Part shown: positions 35,504-44,028 of the stretch, one piece after another
How the letters are laid out: every line of letters begins with the position of its first letter
How positions within the stretch are numbered: position 1 is the first letter of the stretch
DNA from: Microbacterium pumilum
Lineage (GTDB): Bacteria; Actinomycetota; Actinomycetes; Actinomycetales; Microbacteriaceae
DNA: 64,000 bases
Assembly: GCF_039530225.1 (NCBI RefSeq)
Contig: NZ_BAAAOH010000001.1
Coordinates: 1,364,001 to 1,428,000, forward strand
Direction: 5' to 3'
Program-made: the position numbers and the translations under genes
The notes under the pieces: generated by a model
What the model saw: the letters and a program-made list of their open reading frames with translations, nothing else
What the model was told of the DNA's origin: nothing
Database searches by the model: none

Positions 35504-37272
35504 CCACCACGCCTGCGAGCACGCCGGTGGAGGTCGACGGCGCACATCCGGTGCGATCGGTGTTCCGGCTGCTCGGCCGGTACCGCAGCCGAGTGATCCC
35601 GTCCGTCCTGATCTTTCCCATCAAGGACTCGCCGCAATGGCTCATGCCGGTCGTCACTGCATCGGTGATCGACCTCGTCGTCTCGGGCGGACCACTGAAC
35701 CAGCTCGCGTTCTGGGCGGCAGTGGCGTTCGTCGCGCTCGCCCAGAACTATCCGACGCACGTGCTGTGGACCCGCCTGTTCATGGGAGCCGTACGCCAGA
35801 GCGGCGCGGATCTGCGAAACGCCCTCGCCGCCCGCCTGCAGAGCCTGTCGATCGGGTTCCACACCAGCGTGTCGTCGTCGATCCTGCAGACCAAGGTGGT
35901 GCGTGACGTCGAGAACATCGAGCTGATGCTGCAGCAGGTGACCCACGCGGTGCTGGCCCAGGCGATGGTCATCACCGGCGCGCTCGTGGTGACGGCGATC
36001 ACCATGCCCTACTTCCTGCCGGTGTACGCCCTGACGATTCCGATCGCGGTGCTGATGCGCTCGCTGCTCGCCGCGCGTTCGCGGCGGCGCAACGAGGCGT
36101 TCCGCCAGGACGTCGAGATCTTCGCCAGCCGGGTGGGCGAGATGGCGACCCTCATGCCCATCACGCGCGCGCACGGACTCGAGGAGACCGCGCAGGCCCG
36201 TGTCGCCGAGGGTGCCGAAGGTGTGCGCACGTCGGGCTACGAGCTCGACATGCTCAACGGGCGGTTCCAGTCCTTGTCGTGGGTCGTGCTGCAGCTGCTC
36301 TCGGTCGGGTGCCTGGTGACGGCCGCATGGGTGGCCATCACCGATCCGGGAACCATCACCGCGGGCCAGGTCGTGCAGCTGTCCGCATACTTCGGCCTCA
36401 TCACCGGCGGCATCACGCAGGTGCTGATGCTCTGGCCCATCGCCTCAAAGGGCATCGAGTCCGTGCGCTCGGTGGCCGAAGTGCTGGCCGAACCCGACCT
36501 CGAAGAGAACGAGGGCAAAGCCGTCGTCACCACCGTCACGGGCGATCTGCGGTTCGAGCGTGTGGTCTTCCGCTACCCCGATGCGCGGCATCCGGCGCTC
36601 GACGGCATCGATCTCGAGGTTGCGGCAGGCGAGACCGTCGCGTTCGTCGGGCCGTCAGGCTCCGGCAAGTCGACCCTGTTGAACCTCGCCCTGGGATTCA
36701 TCCGGCCGACGGGCGGGCGGATGCTGCTGGACGGGGTGGATGCCGCCACCCTCGATCTGCGCACGTACCGGCGCCAGGTGTCGGTCGTGCCGCAGGAGTC
36801 GGTGCTCTTCGAAGGGTCGATCCGCGACAACATCACCTACGGCCTGGGGGACGTCTCAGACGAGCAGGTGCGCAAGGCGCTCGACGACGCGAACGCCGCT
36901 GAGATCATCGATGCTCTCCCCGATGGGTGGGACACGGTGGCCGGCCAGCGCGGCGCACGGCTGTCGGGTGGCCAACGCCAGCGCATCGCGATCGCACGCG
37001 CGCTCGTGCGCAATCCGCGCGTGCTGCTTCTCGATGAGGCGACCTCTGCGCTCGACCCCGAGTCGGAGGCGCTGGTGCGTGACGCGCTCGCGCGGCTGAT
37101 GCGCGAGCGCACGACACTCGTGGTCGCGCATCGGCTCTCTACGATCCGCGGCGCGGACCGCATCGTCGTGCTCGAGCGCGGGAAGATCGTCGAGATCGGC
37201 CGTCACGACGACCTCATCGCGCGCGGCGGGCGATACGCGAGCCTCGAGCGCGCTCAACAGGTGCCGGAGTGA
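35500..37272 (+). CDS. Exporter-type ABC transporter, fused permease and ATPase
   Basis: The start is GTG 35500 (MTTTPASTPVEVDG), overlapping the GH32 stop as GTGA. The 590-residue half-transporter has a six-helix membrane domain to about residue 330 and a C-terminal ATPase with Walker A GPSGSGKST near 385, signature LSGGQRQRIAIARAL near 487, Walker B VLLLDEATSALDPE and the switch VVAHRLSTI. Such proteins dimerise and usually export drugs, lipids or peptides. Coupling to a fructosidase is unusual; it cannot serve as the ATPase of the nearby importer. Its substrate is unknown. Confidence 0.85.
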   Translation: MTTTPASTPVEVDGAHPVRSVFRLLGRYRSRVIPSVLIFPIKDSPQWLMPVVTASVIDLVVSGGPLNQLAFWAAVAFVALAQNYPTHVLWTRLFMGAVRQSGADLRNALAARLQSLSIGFHTSVSSSILQTKVVRDVENIELMLQQVTHAVLAQAMVITGALVVTAITMPYFLPVYALTIPIAVLMRSLLAARSRRRNEAFRQDVEIFASRVGEMATLMPITRAHGLEETAQARVAEGAEGVRTSGYELDMLNGRFQSLSWVVLQLLSVGCLVTAAWVAITDPGTITAGQVVQLSAYFGLITGGITQVLMLWPIASKGIESVRSVAEVLAEPDLEENEGKAVVTTVTGDLRFERVVFRYPDARHPALDGIDLEVAAGETVAFVGPSGSGKSTLLNLALGFIRPTGGRMLLDGVDAATLDLRTYRRQVSVVPQESVLFEGSIRDNITYGLGDVSDEQVRKALDDANAAEIIDALPDGWDTVAGQRGARLSGGQRQRIAIARALVRNPRVLLLDEATSALDPESEALVRDALARLMRERTTLVVAHRLSTIRGADRIVVLERGKIVEIGRHDDLIARGGRYASLERAQQVPE

Positions 37273-37325
37273 GTGATGCGTACAGCGGACAACATGGTCC
37301 GGTTATCCACAGCCTCGTCTCGCTT

Positions 37326-37346
37326 CGGTTGCGCCGACTGCAACCG
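37326..37346. repeat. Inverted repeat upstream of the GH42 gene
   Basis: CGGTTGC (37326-37332) and GCAACCG (37340-37346) are perfect 7-base arms around a 7-base centre, about 80 bases before the GH42 start. A regulator site or mRNA hairpin is possible. Confidence 0.4.
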
Positions 37347-37379
37347 GCCTACCCTTGCCGGACTGGGTGCGTGACGTCC

Positions 37380-37399
37380 TGAGGGCCCTTCAGCCCTCA
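37380..37399. repeat. Second inverted repeat upstream of the GH42 gene
   Basis: TGAGGGC (37380-37386) and GCCCTCA (37393-37399) form a perfect 7-bp stem with a 6-base loop, 26 bases before the ATG, in the presumed leader. It could act as an attenuating or stabilising hairpin. Confidence 0.4.
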
Positions 37400-37425
37400 C
37401 CGATTCGACCGAGGAGAACTTCGAG

Positions 37426-39483
37426 ATGAGCACGCAAGACGCAGGCGCGGATCGCTACCGGTGGGTGAAGGAAGGTTCGCTCGGCGCGGGCCGTCTGCGC
37501 TTCGGGGCGGATTACAACCCCGAGCAGTGGTCGCGCGAGGTATGGCGCGATGACATGCGCCTCATGCAGCGGGCCGGCGTCAACATCGTCTCGCTCGGCA
37601 TCTTCTCGTGGGCACTGCTCGAGCCGCGGCCGGGGGAGTGGGACTTCGGCTGGCTCGACGAGATCATCGATCTGCTCCACGAGAGCGGCATCGACATCGA
37701 CCTCGCCACGGCGACCGCGTCCCCTCCGCCGTGGATGTCGCGGCTCCACCCGGAGGTGCTGCCCGTCACCGAGGACGGCACTGTGCTGCACCCGGGCGGA
37801 CGCCAGCACTGGCGCCCGACATCCCCGATCTTCCGCTTCTATGGCCTGCGTCTCGTCCGCAAGATCGCTGAGCGGTACGCGGACCACCCAGCGCTCGTCG
37901 CGTGGCACATCTCCAACGAGCTCGGGTGCCACAACGTGTTCGACTACTCGGATGACGCGGCGCGGGCCTTCCGCACGTGGCTCCAGGATCGCTATGCCAC
38001 CCTCGATGAACTGAACGACGCGTGGGGGACGGCCTTCTGGTCGCAGCGGTATGCGGAGTGGGACGAGATCCTTCCACCCCGGGTCGCGCCCACCCATCTG
38101 AACCCCGGCCGGCAGCTCGACTTCGAACGGTTCTCGTCCGATGCGCTCCGCGACTACCTGCGCGCCGAGTCCGCTGTGCTCGCCGAGGTCACGCCGTCGG
38201 TTCCCCGCACCACGAACTTCATGGTGACGGAGGTCTTCCCCTCCATCGACTACGCCACCTGGGTCGACGACGTCGACTTCGTGTCGAACGACCACTATCT
38301 GCGCCCGGGAGCGGGCGGACGTGACGAGCTGTCCTTCTCGGCGAACCTGACGGGCAACCTCGCGCTCGGCCGGCCGTGGTTCCTGATGGAGCACGCGACG
38401 AGCGCGGTCAACTGGCGCGACGTGAACACCGCCAAGCGCGAAGGCGAGCTGGCGCGCGACGCCCTCACCCACGTCGGCCACGGCGCCGACGCCGTGTGCT
38501 TCTTCCAGTGGCGACAGTCACGCGCCGGCGGGGAGCGGTACCACTCGGCGATGGTGCCGCACGCCGGCGAGGACAGCCGCGTCTACCGCGATGTCGCGGA
38601 GCTCGGTCGAACGCTCACGGATCTTGCGCCCGTGACCGGCACCACGAGGCTGCCCGCCCGGGTTGCGATCCTGTTCGACTGGGAGTCGTGGTGGGTGGCA
38701 GAGCGCGACTCGCATCCGTCGAGTCGCCTGCGATACCGCGCCGAGGCCCTCGATTGGTACACCGCCCTCCTCGACCTCGGAGTCCGAGCCGACGTCGTCC
38801 CGCTCGACTCGTGCTTCGACGACTACGAGGTGGTCATCGCGCCGATGCTCCACGTGGTGTCCGAGAGCGTGCGCAGTCGGCTGGTGGCGTTCGTCGCGAG
38901 CGGACGCGAGCTCGTCGTCACCTACTTCTCGGGCATCGTCGACGAGCACGACCGGGTGTGGCTCGGTGGTTATCCCGGCGCCCTGCGTGATCTGCTCGGC
39001 GTCCTGGTGGAGGAGTTCGCACCGCTCCTTCCCGACCAGCGGACGGCCCTGTCCAACGGGGCGACAGCTCGGGTGTGGACCGAACGCGTGCGACTGGCGG
39101 ATGAGTCGGTCACGGTGCTCGCCACATATACGGACGGCGATCTCGAGGGGGCACCGGCGATCACCCGCCGGCGGGTCGACGGCGGCGGGGCGACCTACGT
39201 CGCGTCCGACCTCGGTGCAGACGGTGTGCGGATGGTGCTGAGCGGATTGAGCGCCGACATCCCCGCTCTTCAGGGCGACGTCCGCGCCGCGGCCGGCGCG
39301 CTCGAGATCGTCGTGAGAGCCGACGAGCGGTCCGAGTACTGCTTCCGGATCAACCGCACCGACGCGGATGTCTCGAGTCCGCTGCGGGGCGGTATTCCCC
39401 TGATCGAGGGCGATTCCGACGAGTCCGACGTCAGGGTTCCGGCCCGAGGGGTCGTGGTCACCCGAGCGGCTCTGGGCCGATGA
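37426..39483 (+). CDS. Beta-galactosidase, GH42
   Basis: The 685-residue protein matches GH42: FGADYNPEQWSREVWRDDM near 27-45, acid/base Glu165 in WHISNELGCHN, and nucleophile Glu322 in FLMEHATSAVNW. A trimerisation-like domain follows (residues 395-600), then a small C-terminal beta domain. GH42 enzymes release galactose from beta-galacto-oligosaccharides, including plant galactan fragments, and act in the cytoplasm. GAGGAG precedes the ATG. It lies directly before the sugar importer operon, consistent with hydrolysis of imported galactosides. Confidence 0.9.
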   Translation: MSTQDAGADRYRWVKEGSLGAGRLRFGADYNPEQWSREVWRDDMRLMQRAGVNIVSLGIFSWALLEPRPGEWDFGWLDEIIDLLHESGIDIDLATATASPPPWMSRLHPEVLPVTEDGTVLHPGGRQHWRPTSPIFRFYGLRLVRKIAERYADHPALVAWHISNELGCHNVFDYSDDAARAFRTWLQDRYATLDELNDAWGTAFWSQRYAEWDEILPPRVAPTHLNPGRQLDFERFSSDALRDYLRAESAVLAEVTPSVPRTTNFMVTEVFPSIDYATWVDDVDFVSNDHYLRPGAGGRDELSFSANLTGNLALGRPWFLMEHATSAVNWRDVNTAKREGELARDALTHVGHGADAVCFFQWRQSRAGGERYHSAMVPHAGEDSRVYRDVAELGRTLTDLAPVTGTTRLPARVAILFDWESWWVAERDSHPSSRLRYRAEALDWYTALLDLGVRADVVPLDSCFDDYEVVIAPMLHVVSESVRSRLVAFVASGRELVVTYFSGIVDEHDRVWLGGYPGALRDLLGVLVEEFAPLLPDQRTALSNGATARVWTERVRLADESVTVLATYTDGDLEGAPAITRRRVDGGGATYVASDLGADGVRMVLSGLSADIPALQGDVRAAAGALEIVVRADERSEYCFRINRTDADVSSPLRGGIPLIEGDSDESDVRVPARGVVVTRAALGR

Positions 39484-39588
39484 AGCCCGCTGACCGCGGT
39501 CGATCGATCCACGGAGAACGGGTGCTGAGAGCGAGACGAAACTGTGTCTTGCACGACGACAGACCCCGGGGTATGGTTGCCGTCACGA

Positions 39589-39611
39589 GTTAAGTTGACG
39601 GTTAGGTTAAC
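39589..39611. promoter_or_regulatory. Operator-like repeat before the sugar importer operon
   Basis: GTTAA (39589-39593) and TTAAC (39607-39611) are the ends of a 23-base partial palindrome with 8 of 11 paired positions, 51 bases before the first permease gene. The AT-rich TTAA-type arms stand out against the surroundings and resemble ROK-family sites. The ROK gene downstream at 46424 is the natural candidate. Confidence 0.5.
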
Positions 39612-39662
39612 TGGTAGGCAGGTCGCGATGAAGCGGCGCAACGAACGCGAAGAGGCGGACGG

Positions 39663-40640
39663 ATGTCCTTGAAAGAAGCAGCACCGCAGCGGCGCTCTTC
39701 GAAAGAAGAAGAACCGCAGCAGCGGCGCATCTCGCTGTGGCGCAGGTTCACGAGCAGCAGGATGCTGCTGCTCATGTGCCTGCCGGCGATCGCGTTCTTC
39801 GTCATCTTCAACTACGCCCCGATGCCAGGCATCTGGATCGCGTTCACGAACTTCAACTATCGGGACGGGATCTTCGGCAGCCCGTTCGTCGGCTTCAAGA
39901 ACTTCGAGTTCCTGATCAAATCCGGCCAGCTGTGGCTGCTCACGCGCAACACGGTGCTCTACAACCTCGCGTTCATCGTGCTGGGGAACATCCTCGCGAT
40001 CACCTTCGCGGTCATGCTCAACGAGATCCGGCTGAAGTACTTCAAGAAGATCACGCAGAGCATCATGTTCCTGCCGTACTTCATCTCGGTCGTGCTCGTC
40101 GGCGTCATCGCGTTCAACCTGCTCAACTACGACAACGGCGCACTCAACGGCATCATCGAAGGCGCTGGCGGCGAGCCGATCAAGGTCTACAGCACGCCGG
40201 GCGCGTGGCCGGGCATCATCACGTTGACCCATCTCTGGCAGAGCACCGGCTACGGCACCATCGTCTACTTCGCCGCGATCATGGGCATCGACCGGGTGCT
40301 GTTCGAAGCAGCGGCCATCGACGGCGCGACGGCCTGGCAGCGCATCCGGTATGTGATCCTGCCGAGCCTCAAGCCGATCTTCGTGATCCTGCTGCTGTTC
40401 GCGCTGGGCGGCATCATGCACGGCAACTTCGGGCTCTTCTGGAACCTCGTCGGCAACAACGCGGCGCTGTTCCAGACCACCGACATCATCGAGACATCCG
40501 TGTATCGCATGGTGATGTCGCAGAACAACTTCACGACGTCCACAGCCGTGGGCCTCTACCAGTCGATATTCGGGTTCGCGATCGTGATCACCGCGAACTG
40601 GATCGTCCGGAGGATGAACCCCGATTATGCTCTCTTCTGA
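39663..40640 (+). CDS. lplB: Sugar ABC transporter permease, LplB type
   Basis: The 325-residue membrane protein has a charged N-terminus, then a first membrane helix (MLLLMCLPAIAFFVIFNYAP, near 35-54) and five more helices. The permease EAA loop EAAAIDGATAWQRIRYVILP lies near 218-237. LplB/YesP-type permeases import polysaccharide-derived oligosaccharides such as rhamnogalacturonan or galactan fragments, with a partner permease and lipoprotein. It overlaps the next gene by 14 bases. No ATPase gene is near; a shared MsmK/UgpC-type ATPase elsewhere is expected. Confidence 0.88.
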   Translation: MSLKEAAPQRRSSKEEEPQQRRISLWRRFTSSRMLLLMCLPAIAFFVIFNYAPMPGIWIAFTNFNYRDGIFGSPFVGFKNFEFLIKSGQLWLLTRNTVLYNLAFIVLGNILAITFAVMLNEIRLKYFKKITQSIMFLPYFISVVLVGVIAFNLLNYDNGALNGIIEGAGGEPIKVYSTPGAWPGIITLTHLWQSTGYGTIVYFAAIMGIDRVLFEAAAIDGATAWQRIRYVILPSLKPIFVILLLFALGGIMHGNFGLFWNLVGNNAALFQTTDIIETSVYRMVMSQNNFTTSTAVGLYQSIFGFAIVITANWIVRRMNPDYALF

Positions 40641-41607
40641 TTTCGGCAGCGTGGCGGTGACCGAGACCGTCAGCAAATCGACCCGGCGGCGTGCGACGGT
40701 CGCGGCGGAGCGCACCCGCGCGATCAAGCTCGACAAGAGCGACCGTGTCATCCGAGGGGTCTCGTACTTCGCGATCACGATCTTCACGGCGATGTGCCTG
40801 CTGCCGTTCATCCTCATCGTGTCCGCCTCGTTCTCGAGCGAGTCCGAGATCATGAAGAGCGGGTTCGGGCTGCTCCCGAAGGGCTTCACCTTCACCGCAT
40901 ACGAATACATCTTCCGGGCGCCGCGACAGATCATCGGCTCGTACGTCGTCACTGTCGTGATGACCGTCGCGGGCACGGCGATCGGCTTGTTCATCATCGC
41001 CATGACGGGGTTCGCGCTGTATCGACAGGACTTCCGCCTGCGCAACTACATCGCGTTCTTCATCTACTTCACGACGCTGTTCTCGGCGGGCCTCGCACCC
41101 ACCTTCCTGTGGATCGGGCGAGACCTCGGGCTGCGCGGAAACTACCTGGCGGTCTTCCTTCCGCTCCTCATGACGCCGTGGCTCATCATCCTGATGAAGA
41201 ACTTCATGCGCACCATCCCCTACGAGATCATCGAGTCGGGGAAGATCGACGGCGCCGGCGACTTCCGGATCTTCGTTCAGCTGGCGCTGCCCATGATGAA
41301 GCCCGCGCTGGCGACGGTCGGTCTGTTCCTCGCCCTCGGCTACTGGAACGAGTGGTACCTGTCATCGCTCTATCTGGGCAGCACGGTCGAGTTCAAACCG
41401 CTTCAGTACTACCTGTACAACGTCATCAACACGGCCAATGCGCTCCGCAACTCGGTCGCCGGATCGAATGTCAGCATCACGGATCTGCCGAGCAACACCC
41501 TGAAGATGGCGAGCGCCGTGGTGGCGACGCTGCCCATCCTCTTCGTCTATCCCTTCGTACAGAAATACTTCGTCAGCGGCATCACGGTCGGTGCCGTCAA
41601 GGGCTGA
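40627..41607 (+). CDS. ytcP: Carbohydrate ABC transporter permease, YtcP type
   Basis: The 326-residue partner permease starts at ATG 40627 inside the end of lplB; GGAGG lies 13 bases upstream. After an unusually long, basic 45-residue N-terminus come six membrane helices. The EAA loop reads YEIIESGKIDGAGDFRIFVQ near 198-217, and the C-terminus is YPFVQKYFVSGITVGAVKG, typical of this subfamily. Together with LplB it forms the importer channel. Confidence 0.88.
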   Translation: MLSSDFGSVAVTETVSKSTRRRATVAAERTRAIKLDKSDRVIRGVSYFAITIFTAMCLLPFILIVSASFSSESEIMKSGFGLLPKGFTFTAYEYIFRAPRQIIGSYVVTVVMTVAGTAIGLFIIAMTGFALYRQDFRLRNYIAFFIYFTTLFSAGLAPTFLWIGRDLGLRGNYLAVFLPLLMTPWLIILMKNFMRTIPYEIIESGKIDGAGDFRIFVQLALPMMKPALATVGLFLALGYWNEWYLSSLYLGSTVEFKPLQYYLYNVINTANALRNSVAGSNVSITDLPSNTLKMASAVVATLPILFVYPFVQKYFVSGITVGAVKG

Positions 41608-41662
41608 CCAGCGCTGCTGACGAGGTGCGGCCGGTCACCGATGTCCGGTCGCGCCACCAAGA

Positions 41663-41677
41663 CGCCTCCTCGAGGCG
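41663..41677. repeat. Small hairpin between permease and binding-protein genes
   Basis: CGCCTC and GAGGCG form a perfect 6-bp stem with a 3-base loop in the 118-base gap, possibly an mRNA processing or stabilising element that helps raise binding-protein expression. Confidence 0.3.
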
Positions 41678-41725
41678 ACACAACTGCAATCACCAGGTAA
41701 TGAATGAGAGCCGAAGGAGCCTCAC

Positions 41726-43276
41726 ATGGCAAGGAAATACATCAAGGCTGGAGCAGCGCTTCTCGCGCTCGGCCTCAGCGCCACCGCGCTGGCCGGATGC
41801 ACCGGCGCGAGCGACGAGGAGACCGAGGGTGGCGACCCGACCGAGATCACGATGCTCGTGCTCGGCGACAAGCCCACCAACGGACGCCTCGAGGCGATGC
41901 TCGACAAGCTCAACGAGCGTCTCGTCGACCAGGTGAACGCGAAGCTCGACCTGTTCTACGTCGAGTGGGCTGACTGGCAGACCCAGTACAACCTCCAGCT
42001 GCTCTCGGGCGACGACAACGTCGACCTCATCACCACGGCCACCGACTGGCTGTTCGCGTGGGAGAACGCCGAGAAGGGCGCCTTCCTCCCGCTCTCCGAG
42101 GAGATGCTGCAGGAGCACGCACCCAAGACGTGGGCGCAGGTCGACGGCGACGGAGACTGGGACCTCACGAAGCTCGACGACGGTCAGATCTACTTCATCC
42201 CCGAGGACAACTTCACGCAGTACACGAACCACGGATTCTTCTACCGCGGTGACTGGGCTACCGAGGCCGGCTTCGAAAACGGCGACATCACCAAGTTCGA
42301 GGACTTCACGAAGTACTTCCAGTGGGTCAAGGACAACAAGCCCGACGCGTACCCGTGGGATGTCGCAGGCGACCCCTCGGCCGACCTCACTGGTTACCTG
42401 CAGGGTCACACCGACGGTCAGACGATCCAGCAGGTCAGCGCCGGAAACTACTACCCGTTCCAGACCACTGCGGCGGACCCGAACACCGTGACCTCGTGGT
42501 ACATGGAGGGCGACGAGCTGCTCGCGGCCGCCGAGCTCGCCAAGCAGTGGAACGACATCGGGGTGTGGCGTGAAGACGCGCTGAACTACGACGGCGACAC
42601 GCGCGAGGAGCTGTACGCGGGTCTCTCCGGCGCCGACCAGCACCACACGCAGACGTTCATCGGCCAGATCTACGACAACCTCTCGAAGAAGCAGCCCGGG
42701 TCGGACCCGAAGTTCTTCTACTGGGGTCAGGAGAACGGCAACGTCTTCAAGGACATCAAGACGCACGGCGCCATGGCCGTCAGCGCCTACTCGGCCCACC
42801 CCGAGAAGGCACTCGAGGTCTACGACCTGCTTCGCAACGATGAGGAGAGCTACCGCCTCATCAACTACGGCATCGAGGGCACCGACTACATCATCACGGA
42901 TGACGGCAAGCTGGGCTTCCCTGAGGGCTACGACTCGTCCACCGACTCGCTCGGCTCGAACTTCTGGGCTGGACGCATGGACGAGCTCGAGCTGGACAGG
43001 GTCACCGACGCGCCCAACAAGGCGGAGATCTACGCAGGGCTCGACGCTGTCGCCGAGGACTACCCGTACTCGACGCTGCTCATCAACAAGGACGCGATCG
43101 ACCCGACGCTCGCGGCCATGAGCGGGGTGTTCTCGCAGTACATCCCGCAGCTCGCGCAGGGCAAGTTCGACGACCCGGCTGCGGCCATCGCAGAGATGCG
43201 TCAGGCGCTGAAGGACGCTGGATACGAGGATGCCCGTGCTTCCATCCAGGCCGATCTCGACGCCTGGTCGAACTAG
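41726..43276 (+). CDS. lplA: Extracellular sugar-binding lipoprotein (LplA type)
   Basis: The 516-residue protein starts with a lipoprotein signal (ARKYIKAGAALLALGLSATA) ending in the lipobox LAGC, with Cys about residue 25. The mature part begins with an acidic linker and then EITMLVLGDKPTNGRLEAML, and ends with a DUF3502-like C-terminal region. It presents oligosaccharide to the LplB-YtcP channel at the outer face of the membrane. A GAAGGAG site precedes it. The 118-base gap before it and the strong hairpin after it would allow separate, high expression. Confidence 0.9.
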   Translation: MARKYIKAGAALLALGLSATALAGCTGASDEETEGGDPTEITMLVLGDKPTNGRLEAMLDKLNERLVDQVNAKLDLFYVEWADWQTQYNLQLLSGDDNVDLITTATDWLFAWENAEKGAFLPLSEEMLQEHAPKTWAQVDGDGDWDLTKLDDGQIYFIPEDNFTQYTNHGFFYRGDWATEAGFENGDITKFEDFTKYFQWVKDNKPDAYPWDVAGDPSADLTGYLQGHTDGQTIQQVSAGNYYPFQTTAADPNTVTSWYMEGDELLAAAELAKQWNDIGVWREDALNYDGDTREELYAGLSGADQHHTQTFIGQIYDNLSKKQPGSDPKFFYWGQENGNVFKDIKTHGAMAVSAYSAHPEKALEVYDLLRNDEESYRLINYGIEGTDYIITDDGKLGFPEGYDSSTDSLGSNFWAGRMDELELDRVTDAPNKAEIYAGLDAVAEDYPYSTLLINKDAIDPTLAAMSGVFSQYIPQLAQGKFDDPAAAIAEMRQALKDAGYEDARASIQADLDAWSN

Positions 43277-43302
43277 CACCGGCTGAACCGACACGGTGAG
43301 AT

Positions 43303-43339
43303 GGTCGGGCGGGTCCGCACACCGCGGGCCCGCCCGACC
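43303..43339 (+). terminator. Strong hairpin after the binding-protein gene
   Basis: A 16-bp stem (43303-43318 with 43324-43339; arms begin GGTCGGGCGGG and end CCCGCCCGACC, one G-T pair) closes a 5-base loop. No T tract follows, so it may terminate partly, or protect the upstream message while letting some transcripts run into yesL. Confidence 0.7.
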
Positions 43340-43359
43340 CCTCTAGACAGGACGAGCGA

Positions 43360-44028
43360 ATGAGCGGCTTCTTCGCCCCGGACTCCGCGCCGATGCGATT
43401 CCTGACCAGGATCGCCGATCTCATGATCCTCAATCTGATCTTCATCGCGACATCCATCCCGATCGTGACGCTCGGGGCCTCAGTGACCGCACTCAACTTC
43501 ACGGCGATGCGCATCGCGAGGGGACGGAGCGATTCCGTCACGCGCGACTACTTCGGCTCGTTCCGGCGAGAGTTCCGCCAGGGGACGCTGATCGGGCTCA
43601 TCTTCGCTGCCCTGGCCGCGGTGTTCGCGGCCTGGTTCATCGTCATCACCAATCTGGCGTTCGGCGCGGTCGTCGAGCTCATCCTGCTCATCATCTGGTA
43701 CCTGGTCGCGTTCGGGTTCGCCCTGAATCTGATCTTCGTCTTCCCCTATCTCGCCCACTTCGAAGGCACCGTTCGCGCGGTGCTGCGCAACTCGCGCCTG
43801 ATGTCATGGCGGCACCCGTTCACCGGACTGACCGCCTTCGCGATCATCGCGCTGGCCGTCGTCGTCACGCTGTTCTACCCGCAGGCGACGGCCTACGGCA
43901 TCCTCTGGCTCGCGATCGGGTTCGGTGGCATCGCATTCCTCACCGGCATCCTGTTCATCCGGGTCTTCGACATCTACGCTCCCCAACCCACATCCGATGA
44001 GACACCCGACGAGGAAGAGGTCGCATGA
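43360..44028 (+). CDS. yesL: YesL family (DUF624) membrane protein
   Basis: The 222-residue protein has an amphipathic start with the DUF624 motif, then hydrophobic segments near 22-45, 76-98, 103-125, 150-170 and 178-200, and an acidic tail. YesL proteins are always found with LplA/LplB/YtcP-type importers, for example in the Bacillus subtilis rhamnogalacturonan cluster, but their function is unknown; a role in assembling or tuning the importer is a guess. The TGA overlaps the GH2 start as ATGA (44025-44028), so the two are coupled. Confidence 0.85.
   Translation: MSGFFAPDSAPMRFLTRIADLMILNLIFIATSIPIVTLGASVTALNFTAMRIARGRSDSVTRDYFGSFRREFRQGTLIGLIFAALAAVFAAWFIVITNLAFGAVVELILLIIWYLVAFGFALNLIFVFPYLAHFEGTVRAVLRNSRLMSWRHPFTGLTAFAIIALAVVVTLFYPQATAYGILWLAIGFGGIAFLTGILFIRVFDIYAPQPTSDETPDEEEVA

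Noticed and set aside
35500-37272. ABC ATPase as the missing energy subunit of the LplB-YtcP importer
   Set aside because: The ATPase is fused to an exporter-type six-helix domain, so it is not a stand-alone importer ATPase.
39270-41045. 591-codon minus-strand frame over the permease genes
   Set aside because: Antisense to two clear permeases; composition is charged and without domain.
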